Origin: Dichetophora obliterata | Taxonomy: Eukaryota > Arthropoda > Insecta > Diptera > Sciomyzidae | DNA: 64,000 nt | Reading direction: 5' to 3' | NCBI GenBank assembly: GCA_963920525.1 | Contig: OY986436.1 | Coordinates: forward strand, 8,080,001 to 8,144,000 | Notes under the pieces: generated by a model | Told to the model about the DNA's origin: nothing | The model's database searches: none | Seen by the model: only the letters and a program-made list of their open reading frames with translations | Shown here: one piece after another, positions 21,422-33,631 of the stretch | How the letters are laid out: every line of letters begins with the position of its first letter | Position numbering within the stretch: position 1 is the stretch's first letter | Made by a program: the position numbers and the translations under genes

Positions 21422-21443
21422 GCACCAATTTAGGTTGGACTGT
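21422..21443 (-). repeat. Outer inverted repeat, right copy
   Basis: Inverted partner of 13063-13084 with one mismatch. Bases 21444-22080 beyond it show no recognisable feature. Confidence 0.5.
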
Positions 21444-22079
21444 AAGCAATGTGTGGCATCTGGGAGGGTTTCTATATCATACTTATTATTATTTCAAAAG
21501 GAATACTATCGCTATAACGTGCTGTACCTTAAATATGACATTAAACAACTTTTTTCAATAAAATAGGTTCAGTACTTTTGGAGTTAAATGGTAAATATAA
21601 ATTTGTATTTAAATTTTATGTTAAAGTATATGTATAGTAGACCGGATTAAAATTTAGATTCTGCCGTTCGGGGTCTCAAAAGTAAGAATAACTCATTAAA
21701 ATGATTTCTGCATACTTTTTTTTCAAATTGGAGAAAATGCACCAAAGCAATTTTGATTCTCCTGAAGGTTTTTTTGGTAAAAAACAAGGTTTTTGGTTCT
21801 AACTTTTTATTTTTCACAGAACTCATACCCACATCTGCTAAAATGTTAAATTTCTTACTCATACCAACATTTTGGCATAAAAAGTTTTTAAAATTATGTT
21901 TTATTATAATTCTTAGTGACCACCAAAAATGGAATTTTTTTGCTATTTTCTGTCAAATAAAATGCAAATGACAGCGTACAGCGCTAAATTCTTACAACGA
22001 GGCAAAAATTAGTTATTATATTATAGGTTGTACCGACAAGTACCCTTAAATAGGGATCGCCAAAAATTGTTTTAAGAAT

Positions 22080-23045
22080 ATCTTTTATCTTTCTTTTATC
22101 TATCTTTATTTTTTATTCATTTATTCATTATTAACAACTTACATAACATAACTTAAATAGACAAAAAATTCATTAATTACATTACATAGGAAGCTGCAGT
22201 TTGGAATGAAAAAGATCTGCAATCTATAGTTCACAAAGAACTAGAGACGATTGCAGTTACATAAGTAAATAATTGAAATAATTAAACATAATCGTATTAT
22301 TATTATAACGTGAAGTGAAGTGGTTTCAAAGAATAAATATATAATATAAATAATCACAAAAAAGAAGTGTAATAAATATAATAAAAATAAATATATAATG
22401 AGAAAAAAAAACGTGGAGAAGCTCAAAAAACAAAAAAGGATTAACTACTAACCAACACTGAACAAACAATCAACATCATTGTAATTAAGACTGAAAAGCC
22501 AAGTTTTAACATTACGAAGAAACATACATTTATTACGAATACATCTTATGCTATTAGGTAAGCTGTTAAAGAGTCTGGGAGCTACTGAAGTATAACTGCA
22601 GAAATAATTGAAGTGAATACTGTGGTACAGTGACAAGATTCTGAAGATTAATTCTTAAGTTATAGCTTATTGAGTATCTACTTAGTAGATACCCAGATTT
22701 GATAAAAAATATCTTTAACACCTTGAAACAGTATAAATGCTTTAATGGTAAGATGTTTAATGTTCTAAAAAGAATCAGACTTCTATCACGGCGAGATCTA
22801 TTGCAAATCAGACGAATTGCATGTTTTTGAGATATAAAAATAGGAGTAATTTTGTTAGCATAAGCGCCACCCCAGCAAACTAAACCGTATTCCAATTTGG
22901 ATTGAAAAATACCATAGTAAATTAACTTGAGAAGTTCAGAACAACAATAAGGTCTTAACAAAAATAAATGTCTAGTGGCAGCCATTAGATAATTTTTTAG
23001 AGCTCGAGTATGTTCCGACCAGAGACCTGCAGCGATGAACTGCAA
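22080..23045 (-). pseudogene. 3' fragment of a non-LTR retrotransposon (end of reverse transcriptase)
   Basis: Minus-strand remnants in two frames (23045-22566 and 22636-22448). They match the C-terminal thumb and connection region of CR1/L2/Jockey-type ORF2: LLKLIYYGIFQSKLEYGLVCWG, IFISQKHAIRLICN, and PRLFNSLPNSIR near the end. The catalytic palm is absent, so the copy is 5'-truncated. The 3' tail near 22080-22130 is made of ATCTTT and ATTTATTC-like short repeats. The lineage differs from the element at 318-4732. Confidence 0.7.
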
Positions 23046-24083
23046 CTGCTTTTACACTCAGTACATACTTGGTTTTTGTATGACTTCAATATCATTAATA
23101 CCATGCAACATATCGTCGCTGCGCCAACAAAAACAGCTATGTGTTTTTCAGTAACTTTTCAGGAGGTGAAAAAAACTGTTTCCTTGTGTCCAAGGACATT
23201 ATTTTTCAAATTTCTTTTTTGGATACTATTATATTAAAAATATGTTATTGATTTGTTGAAAAAAAAAAGAATTTTTTTTGCACATTACGACGTGGTAAAC
23301 ATTTGCGCTGTTTTAAAGCACATAGCTGTTTTTATACATGATTTCAATTCTCTTTTGGTGGTATGGAATCGATTGCAATTTGTACAGAATACTGCCGTTT
23401 GGCCTAGATGAAATGTGGAGAAGTTGAGGACTCGATTAGTTAACTGGTCGTTGCTCCTGTTACACCCCGTGCCAAAAAACCCCGCTCCTAGAAATATTTT
23501 TAGAAGTGCTTAAATTCTACTTAAATTGGGTTTTATATAAAAAAAATTTATAATGATGTGTTACTGAGCATCTTGTCTCCAATCTTGCTAAAAAAAGTGA
23601 AAATCTGTGGCAAATGGTAATAAATAGGTTGCTTTCTTTAAAAAATAATATTTTAAACAAAGGTTTTGATCAATAAATGTCTAAATAACTGTTCATGTAT
23701 AACATTTTGCAATTTTTTTTTAATGCAGATATGTTTTTAAACTCACAAGCATTACCGAAGGATACTTTTTAATTCAAAATGGTGGTCCATTATTGTTACC
23801 AATGAAAAATTGTTCGAAACGCATTTCTTGGGTTTTTAAACAAAAGAATAATGCGTTGGCACACATTGCCAGAGTTGTGAACTACTTTATTGGTCAGCAT
23901 AAAACCTGAACCAAGTGAGTTTTAACCAAATTTCGTTGAGTGAGATCCATTGAGAGAATACAAAAGTTATTCTGTTTTTATTATATATTTGCTAACATAG
24001 GTACATATTTTTATAAATTAAACAAAATTGTATAACACAGTAATTGGCATAAAATTGTGAAAAGAAGTATTAAATGTATATTA

Positions 24084-24258
24084 AGGCCGTGTGCGAATTG
24101 ATCTAAATGCAACCTAAACTAAATTGGGTCGATAAGGCACTGCTTCCTAAATAATTTAGGAAATTCTCGAGCTACCTAAATGATTCCTAAATTAGGAAGC
24201 ACTGCCTTATCGACACTGTTTAGTTTAGGTCGCATTTAGATCAATTCGCACACAGCCT
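24084..24258. mobile_element. Palindromic MITE, ~175 bp
   Basis: Almost entirely one inverted repeat. Both arms begin AGGC(C/T)GTGTGCGAATTGAT and share CTAAATGC, ACCTAAACTAAA and GTCGATAAGGCA before a short centre near 24168. The arms differ at only a few positions. Bordered by TTA and TAA. Confidence 0.8.
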
Positions 24259-24420
24259 AAATATTTAATTTAATATCCAAACATAATATTTTTACGCAAT
24301 AGTCTTAATTTACGATTTTTGAAAATATTTTCCCTCTGTGATATTTTACCACCTGCAGTCGGATTTTCTTCAATTTCCAGTTTTTTTATAGAGAGTAGCA
24401 TTGCATTCTTCCATATTTAG

Positions 24421-24997
24421 TGCCGCTTTCTCAATGTCCGGTTAGCAAAACTCTGACCCGGGAGTTAGCTAACCGTAAGATAACTAAAAAAACAATTTCG
24501 TTTTCACCAAGTGTCGGTTAAGTAACTGTCGGTTAAGTCATTAATTGTGAATTTTTTCAATAGTGAATACGCTAAACTGCATATCAGCTGTGTACGCTTG
24601 TTTGTTATAATATTTTTGATGTGCAAGTTGTAAATATCTAACAAGGATTAATTACTAAATAATTTGAAAACGCAACAGAGTGCCGAACTTCACTGCATAT
24701 GAAGAAAGTGCATTACTCTTCCACGTAATCACGCCTATGCGCATATGTCCTTTTTATGTTTTGGATCGAATTCAAGTAAGAAAAAAACGAAATCCTCGAA
24801 ATTCTATCCATTTTTAATTATAAAATATATAATTATTTTTTACGCTACACAGCTGTTCTTCCGATTAGCAACTAACCGGAACCTCAACTTGCCGTTAACT
24901 TAACCGGCACTTAAGACCTAACCGAACATTGAGAAAATGCTTTTTTGCTAACCGCCAGTTCTGATTAGTGCTTAACCGGACATTGAGAAAACGGCCC
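24421..24997. mobile_element. MITE with CCGGTTA-rich ends
   Basis: Inverted ends share TTCTCAATGTCCGGTTA (left 24427-24446, right 24970-24991). Inside, CGGTTA/TAACCG occurs many more times in both orientations, a pattern of subterminal transposase-binding motifs. TTAG lies directly outside each end (24417-24420 and 24998-25001), a candidate 4-bp target duplication. No coding content. Confidence 0.75.
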
Positions 24998-25649
24998 TTA
25001 GACTATAAAACAGCTATCTTTTGAGATAGTGGCTATTTTAAACTGAACATTTTTTACCTTTGTTAATGGTCAAATTTTACATGCGAACAACACACGTCTT
25101 TTTTTCGCCTGCGATCAAAAACAGTTATAAGCAAGTAAGCGTATACCCGTTTTTTCAGAGTATTTCTAGTACTGCGAGCACATAGCTGTTTTTGATCACT
25201 TCTAAACCAAAAGAGATACAAAAAAACGGTGAATGCAGAAATGTGGGCAATAGATAGTGTCAATAAAATATGCAATAAAAAAAATTCGATAAAAAACACA
25301 TAGCCGTTTTTGTTGGCGCAGCGACGATATTCTACGCCATCGAGCTCACTTACAACATCAAGCATGTTGCATTAGCCAATTGTACCAAAGTCAAACACTG
25401 TGTGATGTGTGCTTCGACTTCAGTGGAAAGTATAGATGTTTGCATAAAATAATTATGTGTATAAAACACAGCGCACGAACGGCAATCGTTATAATTATGC
25501 ATTATTTTGAGCTACTGCCTCGTGTACCATTGCAGGTTGATTTCAACTTCGGCTAAGCAGTGATACAGAAGTAAGCTTACGAACGATGAAATCAGCGGGT
25601 ACACTGCATTTTTACTCAAGTGTTTGTAGATTACTTCAGTATGAATTAG

Positions 25650-26450
25650 GAAGTTTAAGGGGAAACTTATTTCGAAGATGATGTCAAACTTTAAAATTTA
25701 AGATGGCGGATAGAGTTGCCACCTAGATTTTTTTTAATTTTTGCGAATTCTTGTAATTTTGAAATTCTGACAACGGATTTGATTTCGAATATAATGTCAT
25801 ACTTTTAAAATTTAAGATGGAGGTTAGGGTTGCCACCTAAATTTTTACCACAGTATTGCCACCTAGTAATATGTATTTTTAAGAGTTTTAAACATCATTT
25901 ATCAGTGTTAAGGGGTCGCTGATTTCGAATCTGAAGTCAGAATTTTAAAATTCAAGATGGTGGATAGGGTTGTCACCTTAATTTTTTGTGGTTTTGTTAA
26001 TTCGGGGCTAGCAAAAAAAAATTGGTACGCCAAAAATGGGTCGCTGAATCTGAATCCATTGTCATAATTTCAAAATTATAAAATTTTGAAACAATAGGGT
26101 TGCCACCTTATAATATGTCTTTTCAAGAGTTTTAAACGTCATTTATCAGTGTTAAGGGGTCGCTGATTTCAAATCTAAAGTCAGAATTTTAAAATTCAAG
26201 ATGGTGGATAGGGTTTCCACCTTAATTTTTTGAAGTTTTATGAATTCGGGGCTGGCAAAAAAAAGGTACACCAAAAATGGGTCGCTGAATCCGAACCCGT
26301 TTTCAGAATTTCAAAATTAAAAAATTTTGAAATAATAGGGTTGCCACCTAATAATATGTCTTTTCAAGAGTTATAAACGTCATTTATCAGTTTTAAACTC
26401 TTGAAAAGACGTATTATTAGGTGGCGACCCTATTATTTCAAAATTTTGAA
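25650..26450 (+). repeat. ~240-bp dimeric satellite array ending in an inverted unit
   Basis: The landmark ATATGT(A/C)TTTT occurs near 25870, 26114 and 26355, giving periods of about 244 and 241. Each monomer consists of two related halves of about 120 bases, both containing GGGTCGCTGA and AGGGTTGCCACC-type blocks. More diverged half-units extend left to 25650. At 26395-26445 the array ends in an inverted copy of the block from AATAGGGTTGCCACC to CTTTTCAAGAG, making a hairpin with the last unit. Confidence 0.85.
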
Positions 26451-26805
26451 CAATTGAACAAAAGTTGTAGCTTTATTAAAGATCTGCATGCATACAAAAT
26501 CTTACCACTCACTCAATTAAACTTTAGAATTTATTTTAAAAAAGAAATCAGCTCAATTGAACCATTAGCTTATGAGCTACAAGCTCTCAAAAGTCAAGCA
26601 AAGTAACTGCAATGTTACTGCAAATACTTTGTGTTCGAAGAACAAAATAAGCGCTGGTTTTTTTATGCAGGAGTTACGCTTTATGTCTTTGTTTTGTTGC
26701 TTGTAAATGACCATACTTACCATTGCATACCAGAAGTTGAAAAGACCCTGCGCTGGTTATCAAACCAACAACTCGAACATGCATTATTGTGGTCTTCCGA
26801 CACGC

Positions 26806-28480
26806 TCATACACAGTTGGCTTTAATGTTGCAAGTATGTTCGACACAACAATCGCAGCGCTTGCGTAGTGCGGTCAGACTGTCACTGTATTTGTTGAGGG
26901 TAGATTGCAAGTAGCGAAAATGCCATCGCTTGCAGATCACTGGTTCCGACCAACTCATCTTGTTATCCAACATTAATCCGAGGTATTTAAAAGAATTAAC
27001 AGGTTCAATACTAAAACACTTATAAGAGCAACAATAAGCCTCAGAATAAGTATGAAAAACATCAGATGAAGAACAGATATCTTTACTAGACATAAACTTT
27101 TTACAACTGCCATCATGAAAGTAAAATTGTGGAAAAGCAACTTCTTTACCTAAAGCACTAAAAAACATAATTCTTGTTTTATTGCTAAGTACCAATCGAT
27201 GGACTTTAAACCAGTGACTTAAAACTGCCAGATCATGATTTAAAGCTATAGCAAGGTTTAGTGGTGAGTTACTCGTAAAAGTACAGGCCATGTCATCAGC
27301 AAATGCATTTGCACTACTTTTGAACTTCTGAGAAAAAAGTGAATTAATGAAGATTAAGAACAGAATAGGACCTAGCACCGAGCCTTGTGGTACACCTAAT
27401 TTAACGTGCAATGAAGAAATAAAGTTACCTTTAAACTTAACTTTCTGCTGTCTATTTGATAAATAAGAACCAAGCCAGTTATATATTAAGCCTCTAAAGC
27501 CAAAATTATGCAATTTTTTTAATAAAATATCATGGTTGATTGTATCGAAAGCTTTGGTAATATCAACGAAAAGAGCCGCAGTTAACTTTTTATTGTTTAA
27601 ACCTGAGTAGACATTTGAGCAAAAATTCAAAAGAGCATCTTCTGTTGACAGACCAGATCTAAAGCCATATTGGCATTTATTAAGAAGACAATTATTTTCC
27701 AAAAATATTACGATACGAGCCTTAATAGCTGTTTCAAACACTTTAGCAAAGACCGGAAGAAGCGATATGGGTCTGTAGTTGTTAATATTGGAACGATCAT
27801 CTTTCTTAAAGAGAGGAATTACCTCAGCCATCTTCATTTCACTCGGAAATGTACCTGTCTCAACACTTAAATTAAACAAATGACTTAAAACATCGCAAAT
27901 ATTAAAAGAAATTTTCTTAATGAAATTATTTGTAAAATAATAATTTGAAGCAGAATTCGAAATTTTTAACGACATAATAGTTTTATACACCTCAAACGAA
28001 GAAATTGCATCATAGAAAAAGCTCTTAGATAAAGAGGGTTCACTGGAAAAACAAGAACACAAGGACATATCAGTAGCATTATCAGCAACTACTTCGGAGC
28101 CTATTGAAACAAAAAAATTTGTTAAAACTATCTGCTAGAATTTTGGAATTAGAAACAGGTAAATTATTTATAAACAATGTTTGAATGGTTTCATTATTTG
28201 TCCCTTTATTGAGTATATTATTTACCAATTTCCATTCTTTTCGAATGTCACCTTTTGCTTTTTGGAATTCATTACAGTAGAAGTTATTCTTGCATAACGT
28301 TACATCTTTAGACACTTCTTTACAAATAGCTTTATAAGAAGAATTAATTAAAGAATCATTTGGGAATCTTTTTTTACGCTTAAATAGCTTATTTTTGGCC
28401 TTTATTTTATGAAGCAAGTCATTCGTTATCCAGGGTTTAATTTTTTCAATACGCGATTCTTTTTCTTTAAAGTTTTTGTA
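26806..28480 (-). pseudogene. Non-LTR reverse transcriptase (CR1/L2-like lineage), one frameshift
   Basis: Minus-strand pieces 28417-28082 and 28068-26806 together carry the region between endonuclease and polymerase (WKLVNNILNKG) and the polymerase itself: NYRPISLLPVFAKVFE, CQYGFRSGLSTEDALL, FVDITKAFDTINHDILL, GVPQGSVLGPILFLIFIN and NAFADDMACTF, with catalytic FADD. The frame slips once, in a run of seven T (minus strand) near 28112, right after ADSFNKFF. Otherwise the frame is open. The endonuclease is missing (5' truncation near 28480) and the end after the thumb (DNKMSWSE) is cut at about 26820. Sequence differs strongly from the 0.3-4.7 kb element, so it is another lineage. Confidence 0.8.
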
Positions 28481-28545
28481 GAACTTTCAACATGCTTAAC
28501 TAGTTGCTTAATACAACAACAATTACAACACAAACCAACAAATTT

Positions 28546-28905
28546 TAGGTAAATTGCTTACTTGAATCAAGCAAATGGTTCTCAATTCAAGACAAATAAA
28601 TTTCTCAAATCAAGCAAATTAATCTAGTTTTCAGTAAACTGCTAACTTGAATCAAACAAATTGTTCTCAATTCAAGCCAATTATAATAGTCTTCAGCAAA
28701 TTTTTTACATGAATCAAGCAAATTGTTCTCAATTCAAGGGAAATTAATTTCTAAAATCAAGAAAGTTATTCTAGTTTTCAGAAAATTGTTTGCTTGAATC
28801 AGGCAAATTGTTCTCAATTCAAGGAAAATAAATTTCGAAAATCAAGCAAATTATTCTAGTTCGCAGCAAATTGTTTACTTGCATCAAGCACACTTTTCTC
28901 ACTTT
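28546..28905 (+). repeat. 85-bp minisatellite, about 4.5 copies
   Basis: The block CTTGAATCAAGCAAATTGTT recurs at 28561, 28646, 28708, 28793 and 28878, giving spacings of 85, 62, 85 and 85 (one unit shortened). The rest of each unit has TTCTCAATTCAAG, AATCAAGCAAATTATTCTAG and TTTTCAG. It belongs to a larger TCAAG-rich repeat that ends near 29092 in TTTCCGTGTA. A similar TCAAG-rich sequence ending TCTCCGTGTA lies at 50935-51215. Confidence 0.85.
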
Positions 28906-29096
28906 AAGTAAATATTAGACTCGAATGCAGAAAAAATATGCTAGAGTTTTAAGCAGATGTTTCTTGAATTGAGTATTTTTTCTTAATATCATGTTTTTTT
29001 AATTTGCTCAATTTTAGCAAATTAATGCTTGAATTGAGCACGCTTGAGAGTAAACTGATAGCCGATTTGCTTGATTTTTTCTTTCCGTGTAGGTAT

Positions 29097-31370
29097 ATTT
29101 GAGCTACTATTTTCTATAATTTTTCTAATATGTACTACTTTCTATTACAATTTCTAGTACTTTTTCTACTAATCTTTCTAGTACAATTTCTGACTTTTTT
29201 TACTACTACTTATACTTTTTATTTCGACTTATATGATCGACGATATGATCGTGTGGAATGATGGTATGGTGTGATGGGTTAGGTATAATTAATGTTGCCA
29301 ACTATACTTACTTTGTAAGTATCATACTTATTTTCAGCTTCATATACTTACTAAAATTCCATGCTTATAAGTATACTTACTTTTAAGATTTATACTTATT
29401 CATGCTTACTTTTCAGCTCTGACATTTCCAGCCAAGACAAATACGATTCCAAGCAAAAAGAAAACAAACCAGTTAATATAGCACGTCAATTTAGTGACAG
29501 TGATTGCGAATAATGATAACTTTGCTTTGATCTCTGTATACATTTTAGGCTGGCTCGATAGGGGCCATAAGGGTGCAATTTATCCTATCACATCTTCAAT
29601 TTTATGAATTTTTTCTTTAGGAATTTTTTTCCAAAAATGTTTGTTTATACACATTTAGAACAGATAGAGCAATACTATAGAAAAATACAATAAATTCAAG
29701 GTTTTTGACCATCACGGCTGAACCACAAAAGCTATCCACCTTATATTTACATGTGTTTGTATGGTCCTCCGAAATCCGACATTTTTAGATCCCTTAGGTG
29801 GCGCTGTGGTCGATTTTTATAGGTTTATAAATGTAAGTTTTTTTAAAAATCGACCACAGCGCCACCTAGGGGGATCTAAAAAACAAAAAACGATAAATTT
29901 TTGTATTAAAACGTATCAATGTGAGACCGGTTTTAAGTTGAATCTGGCATCAGTTTTATACAAAAATTTTTGAAAAAAAATTCCTAAAGAAAAAGTTCAC
30001 AAAATTGAAGATGTGATAGGGTAAAGTGCACCCCTATCGCCCCTTTTTTAATAAATTTTCACGCCCGATCCGAAAATCTCCCAGGCAACATAGGCTTGGA
30101 AATCGACCCAGCCTTATTCATTTGAATCTGATTTTTTTATTTTATTTTTATTTCACTACTTTGAAAATACGTATTACTTTTACCTTTTTTTTTGTTTGTT
30201 TTCAAACTATTTTATACATATGAAATATACTTACCGGACCATATGCGAATGTTTTGCGTTAAGTGATAGTTTTGAGTACGATTTGGAAAGAAATTTTTTT
30301 TTGTAAATTTTGGTTTTTTTTTAATTTGTGTGATCAATGTTCTTGCTAGAGAAGATTAAATTCGTGAAAATTTATTCCATAACAAAATGTTAATTATTAA
30401 AAAATGCATTTCTATAGTTCATTTTTAAACTCACTTTCGAAAAAAGGTTCGTTTTTGAGAGACAATTCAGTCCGGCAAATGAGTTAAAGCTAAAAATTGT
30501 TAATGTATGAGTGCCGAAAAATAACTTTTCAGTAGCTTTTTTCAACTCGTTTCCGAATAAAAAATGGACAGTTGATAATTCTTTTATTAACTCACTACTA
30601 AAGAAAAAAAGGTTCGCTTTCGAGGGGCATTTTAGTCCGACGAATGAGTCCAAAAGGGTTAATTTATGAGTGTCGAAAATGAATTTTACTACCCGAAAAA
30701 CTTCATAAATGAATTAAAACAAAGATAGTTTTAGTTCACTGGGTATATGAACTGCAAATATATAAAATTAATTTTTTTTTATCTGAAGAATTTTTGTTTT
30801 AGTTAGAGTGCCTACACAAAACTTTTCGAAAAGAACAAAAAGAGGGCGTGACAAGACTTACGGAATATTGTGGGTTCTATTGGTTCTTATATAAGTAAAT
30901 AATATCAAGAAAATATTAAAAAAAATTTTCTAAGGTGATATACTTACTTATACTTATTTTTAAAAATTATACTTACAAATACTTACTTTTCAGTGTTCTA
31001 AGTAGCAAATATACTTATTTTTTAATAACATGAGTTGGTAGCATTAGGTATAATGCATATTTGTACTACTATTTTCTAATATTTTTTTCAATTAGATTCT
31101 ACTACTTTTTCTACTACTATTTCTACTACTCTTTCTACTTATTTTTCTACGAATTTTTCCACTTCGTGTGTATAGTTGTTGTAATGATATGGTATGGTAT
31201 TTAGGTATATGTTGGTATGGGATGATGAGTTTGGTGTCATTGTATAGTAAGTAAGTACTTTGTAAGTATCATATTTAGTTTCAGCTTCAAATACATATTA
31301 AAAGTCTATATTTTTGTATAAACACACTAACTTTTAAAAGTTATACTTATTTATGCTTTCTTATTTTTAG
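29097..31370. repeat. Large direct duplication flanking a TACTTA-rich element
   Basis: Segment 29097-29420 (TACTAC/TTTTC minisatellite, then a GATATGGTATGG-like stretch, then TTTGTAAGTATCATA and TTTCAGCTTCA) recurs in diverged form at 31060-31370, about 1.96 kb away. Between them, 29290-31043 is bounded by TTAGGTATAAT on both sides (29279-29289 and 31044-31054), with weak inverted ends (TAATGTTGCCAACT and TAATGCTACCAACT). Either a transposon with an 11-bp duplication or a tandem duplication explains this; both may be true. Confidence 0.55.
29553..30046. mobile_element. Foldback MITE with an inner hairpin
   Basis: About 80 bases at each end are inverted copies (CCTATCACATCTTCAATTTT and TTTCTTTAGGAATTTTTTT on the left, complements on the right). 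The outer part reads CGATAGGGGC/GTGCAA. A second independent hairpin lies inside at 29786-29881, with arms TTTAGATCCCTTAGGTGGCG and onward through CTGTGGTCGATTTTT. No coding content. Confidence 0.8.
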
Positions 31371-33199
31371 TTGAAATTTTTTTTTAAAAACAGCAACAGT
31401 TTTCTGATTGATCTACAGTTAATAAATTGTGGAGGAAATTTGCTAATAAAACTTAATTTGATTTTTAAAAGTAAAGATTACACAATATATAAAAATATTT
31501 TAAATAAGAATGTAACACAATGATATTTAAGCTCTGTTACATTAAAAATTTCTTGACAATGTTCTAAATCCCCAAAAAGTGGGGGAAAATTGAATTAAGA
31601 CAATATTTTTATTTGCATAACAACTAATTTTGATACCTGAATGAATAAATATTGATCTCACATTTAAAGAATTAAAAGAAAAACGTGTTATTAAATCTTT
31701 AATTTATATTTTATTTTTCTATTCAAATTTCAAACAACAACAATATGTAAGCAAAAATAAACTACGGTGCTTTGCTGTGACACTGCTCGAACAAGTCAAT
31801 AAAATTAAAAAGTTTTTTTTTCTATTTTCAATTTCATAGCAAGGAACTTGGTTGGCAATAAAATGCGCTCTTTCGCCTCTTCTTTTTATTGGCATTTGTA
31901 AATCGTTTTCTGACTTGATTCGTGATTTAATTTATCGCATTTTATTTTATTTGCTCAAACTTAAAACAAATGCAATTTCATGGCATGCAATTGTTATTAA
32001 CTCTAATTTGTTGACTCTACGTAATTCAATCTAGACGTGATTTATGAATATGTGTTTGTGTGTGTGTGTGTGTCTATTAAATTATTGATTATATTAGAAC
32101 GATGAATTTTGTTAGATTTGTTTTATAATTTGTTTATAGCACGATGGCAAGGTTTTTTCAGCTGGCGGGAGTCACAGTGGTTAAAAAGTGGCTAATATTT
32201 TCATATGCATTATTAAAGAAAGGCTTATTTAAAAAATTTAAAAAACATTTCGATGAAATTTTAACATTGTTTTTATGCAAATGCCTCTAAAGAAAGTTAA
32301 TAATAAAATATTTAAATAAATATAAATATTATATATATATATATAAATAAATAAATAGGAAATATTTTAAAAAGAATATATATCAGAGTTTATAACACAA
32401 AGAATAGCCAAAAGTTATAGTGGAATTCGGTTTTTTTAGTTGCAACTTTACTTAAATAGGATTTATGGTTTTTTTTATTGTACATAAAGACTATTATATT
32501 TTTTTAAAGATTGTCAGCCATTTTAGTGGTCTTTGAAGGAATTTTTTGATAAAAAGATATTTTTAAACTAGAAAAATTTGACTTGAACTTACTAAACTAT
32601 GTAGAACATTGGAGTAAATCGCTATACGTTTCAAAGGAACACAAGGTTTGTATTATAATATAAAGATTTTTTTCCATACAAAGATATATATTTTATTTGA
32701 GCATTGCTTGAAATTCAACTGGTAGTTCTTAAATTTTACTTAATTTTACAGCTTTTTTTTATTGCTAACATATCTTAAGCCTGATATTTTTGGACCAGAT
32801 ATCACTCAAAGTTTTTTCAAAATAATTTGTTGGTCAAGTCTTTTAGACAAGCTCTAAAGTCATGCACTAAAGTATTCATCATGTTCTGGGCAATGTCCAG
32901 TCTTTCAGATGGTCTAAAATGTTTTAATTTTGAGTGAAACTTTTTTGTTTTTTGAATGAAATATCATATAAGAAAATATAATTTAAAAAAAAAATGTTTC
33001 GGTGCAGGATGGGGCAAATAATTTGAATACCACTGTTTACGTAAAGAGTAAAGGAGTTTCTCCGGTTTTGGGATACGTTTCATTTTTGGCTCGTAACTTT
33101 TGATCAAGTGTATATTATGTGAACATATGCATATCTATGATAAAATAAATTTGGGCTGAAGTAACTATATTGGTTTAGCTAGCCAGGAAAATTTTACAC
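31371..33199. other. Non-coding AT-rich DNA with a short TG microsatellite
   Basis: No gene recognised. A TG run lies at 32057-32073 and an AT/AAT run at 32330-32355. Probably host intergenic or intronic sequence with old repeat debris. Confidence 0.4.
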
Positions 33200-33209
33200 G
33201 CAATTTTAT

Positions 33210-33475
33210 TTTTTTGTAAAAAAAAATTGTACCCGGTTATGGGACACCTTGAAAAATCCACTTAAAATGGGAAAACATAAAGAAAAGCTACCAAAAATAC
33301 GAAAAATAAAATATTTATTCATTTCAGAATAAGTTTTAATATTTACAAAAAAAAAAAAAAAATTGTGCCCGGTCACCCGGACACCTTGAAAAATTAACTA
33401 TCAAAGAAAAATATAAAGAAAAGCTACCAAACATACGAAAAACAAAAAAATTATTCATTTTAGAAGCCTTCAATG
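33210..33475 (+). repeat. Two direct copies of a ~125-bp unit
   Basis: Both copies share CCCGGT(T/C)A, GGACACCTTGAAAAAT, AAAGAAAAGCTACCAAA and ACGAAAAA...TTATTCATTT. The first runs about 33232-33345 and the second about 33366-33465, with a poly-A run between them. Confidence 0.7.
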
Positions 33476-33631
33476 GCACAAAAATCACAAAAAATGCCAC
33501 TTCTTTCATACTATTTATCATCTTCTTAATGCGAAAAAATGAAAGAAAACACAATTTGAATATGATGTGTTGACACAAAACTTGATATTATGCAGCTTGT
33601 AATTCAAACGCATACTTTATATGTAAAAACA

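Larger units (their letters stand above)
23110..25330. mobile_element. Candidate 2.2-kb composite element with ~38-bp inverted ends
   Basis: Bases 23110-23149 (ATATCGTCGCTGCGCCAACA...) are the inverted copy of 25291-25330, differing at about one base. The motif CACATAGCTGTTTTT also recurs inside at 23321 and 25181. No coding gene lies between them, but two separate MITEs are nested within. The ends could be terminal repeats or two independent inverted copies of a smaller repeat. Confidence 0.45.

Noticed and set aside
25063..25365. 100-codon minus-strand frame with VSELDGVEYRRCANKNG
   Set aside because: It overlaps the inverted repeat at 25291-25330, and the rest is low-complexity. No family recognised, so it is more likely repeat sequence than an exon.
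26421..26825. Plus-strand frames of about 60 codons next to the satellite
   Set aside because: They start inside the inverted satellite unit and run opposite to the non-LTR remnant; no motifs.
28546..28905. CRISPR-like array
   Set aside because: Repeats are direct and contiguous with no unique spacers, and the DNA is eukaryotic; it is a minisatellite.
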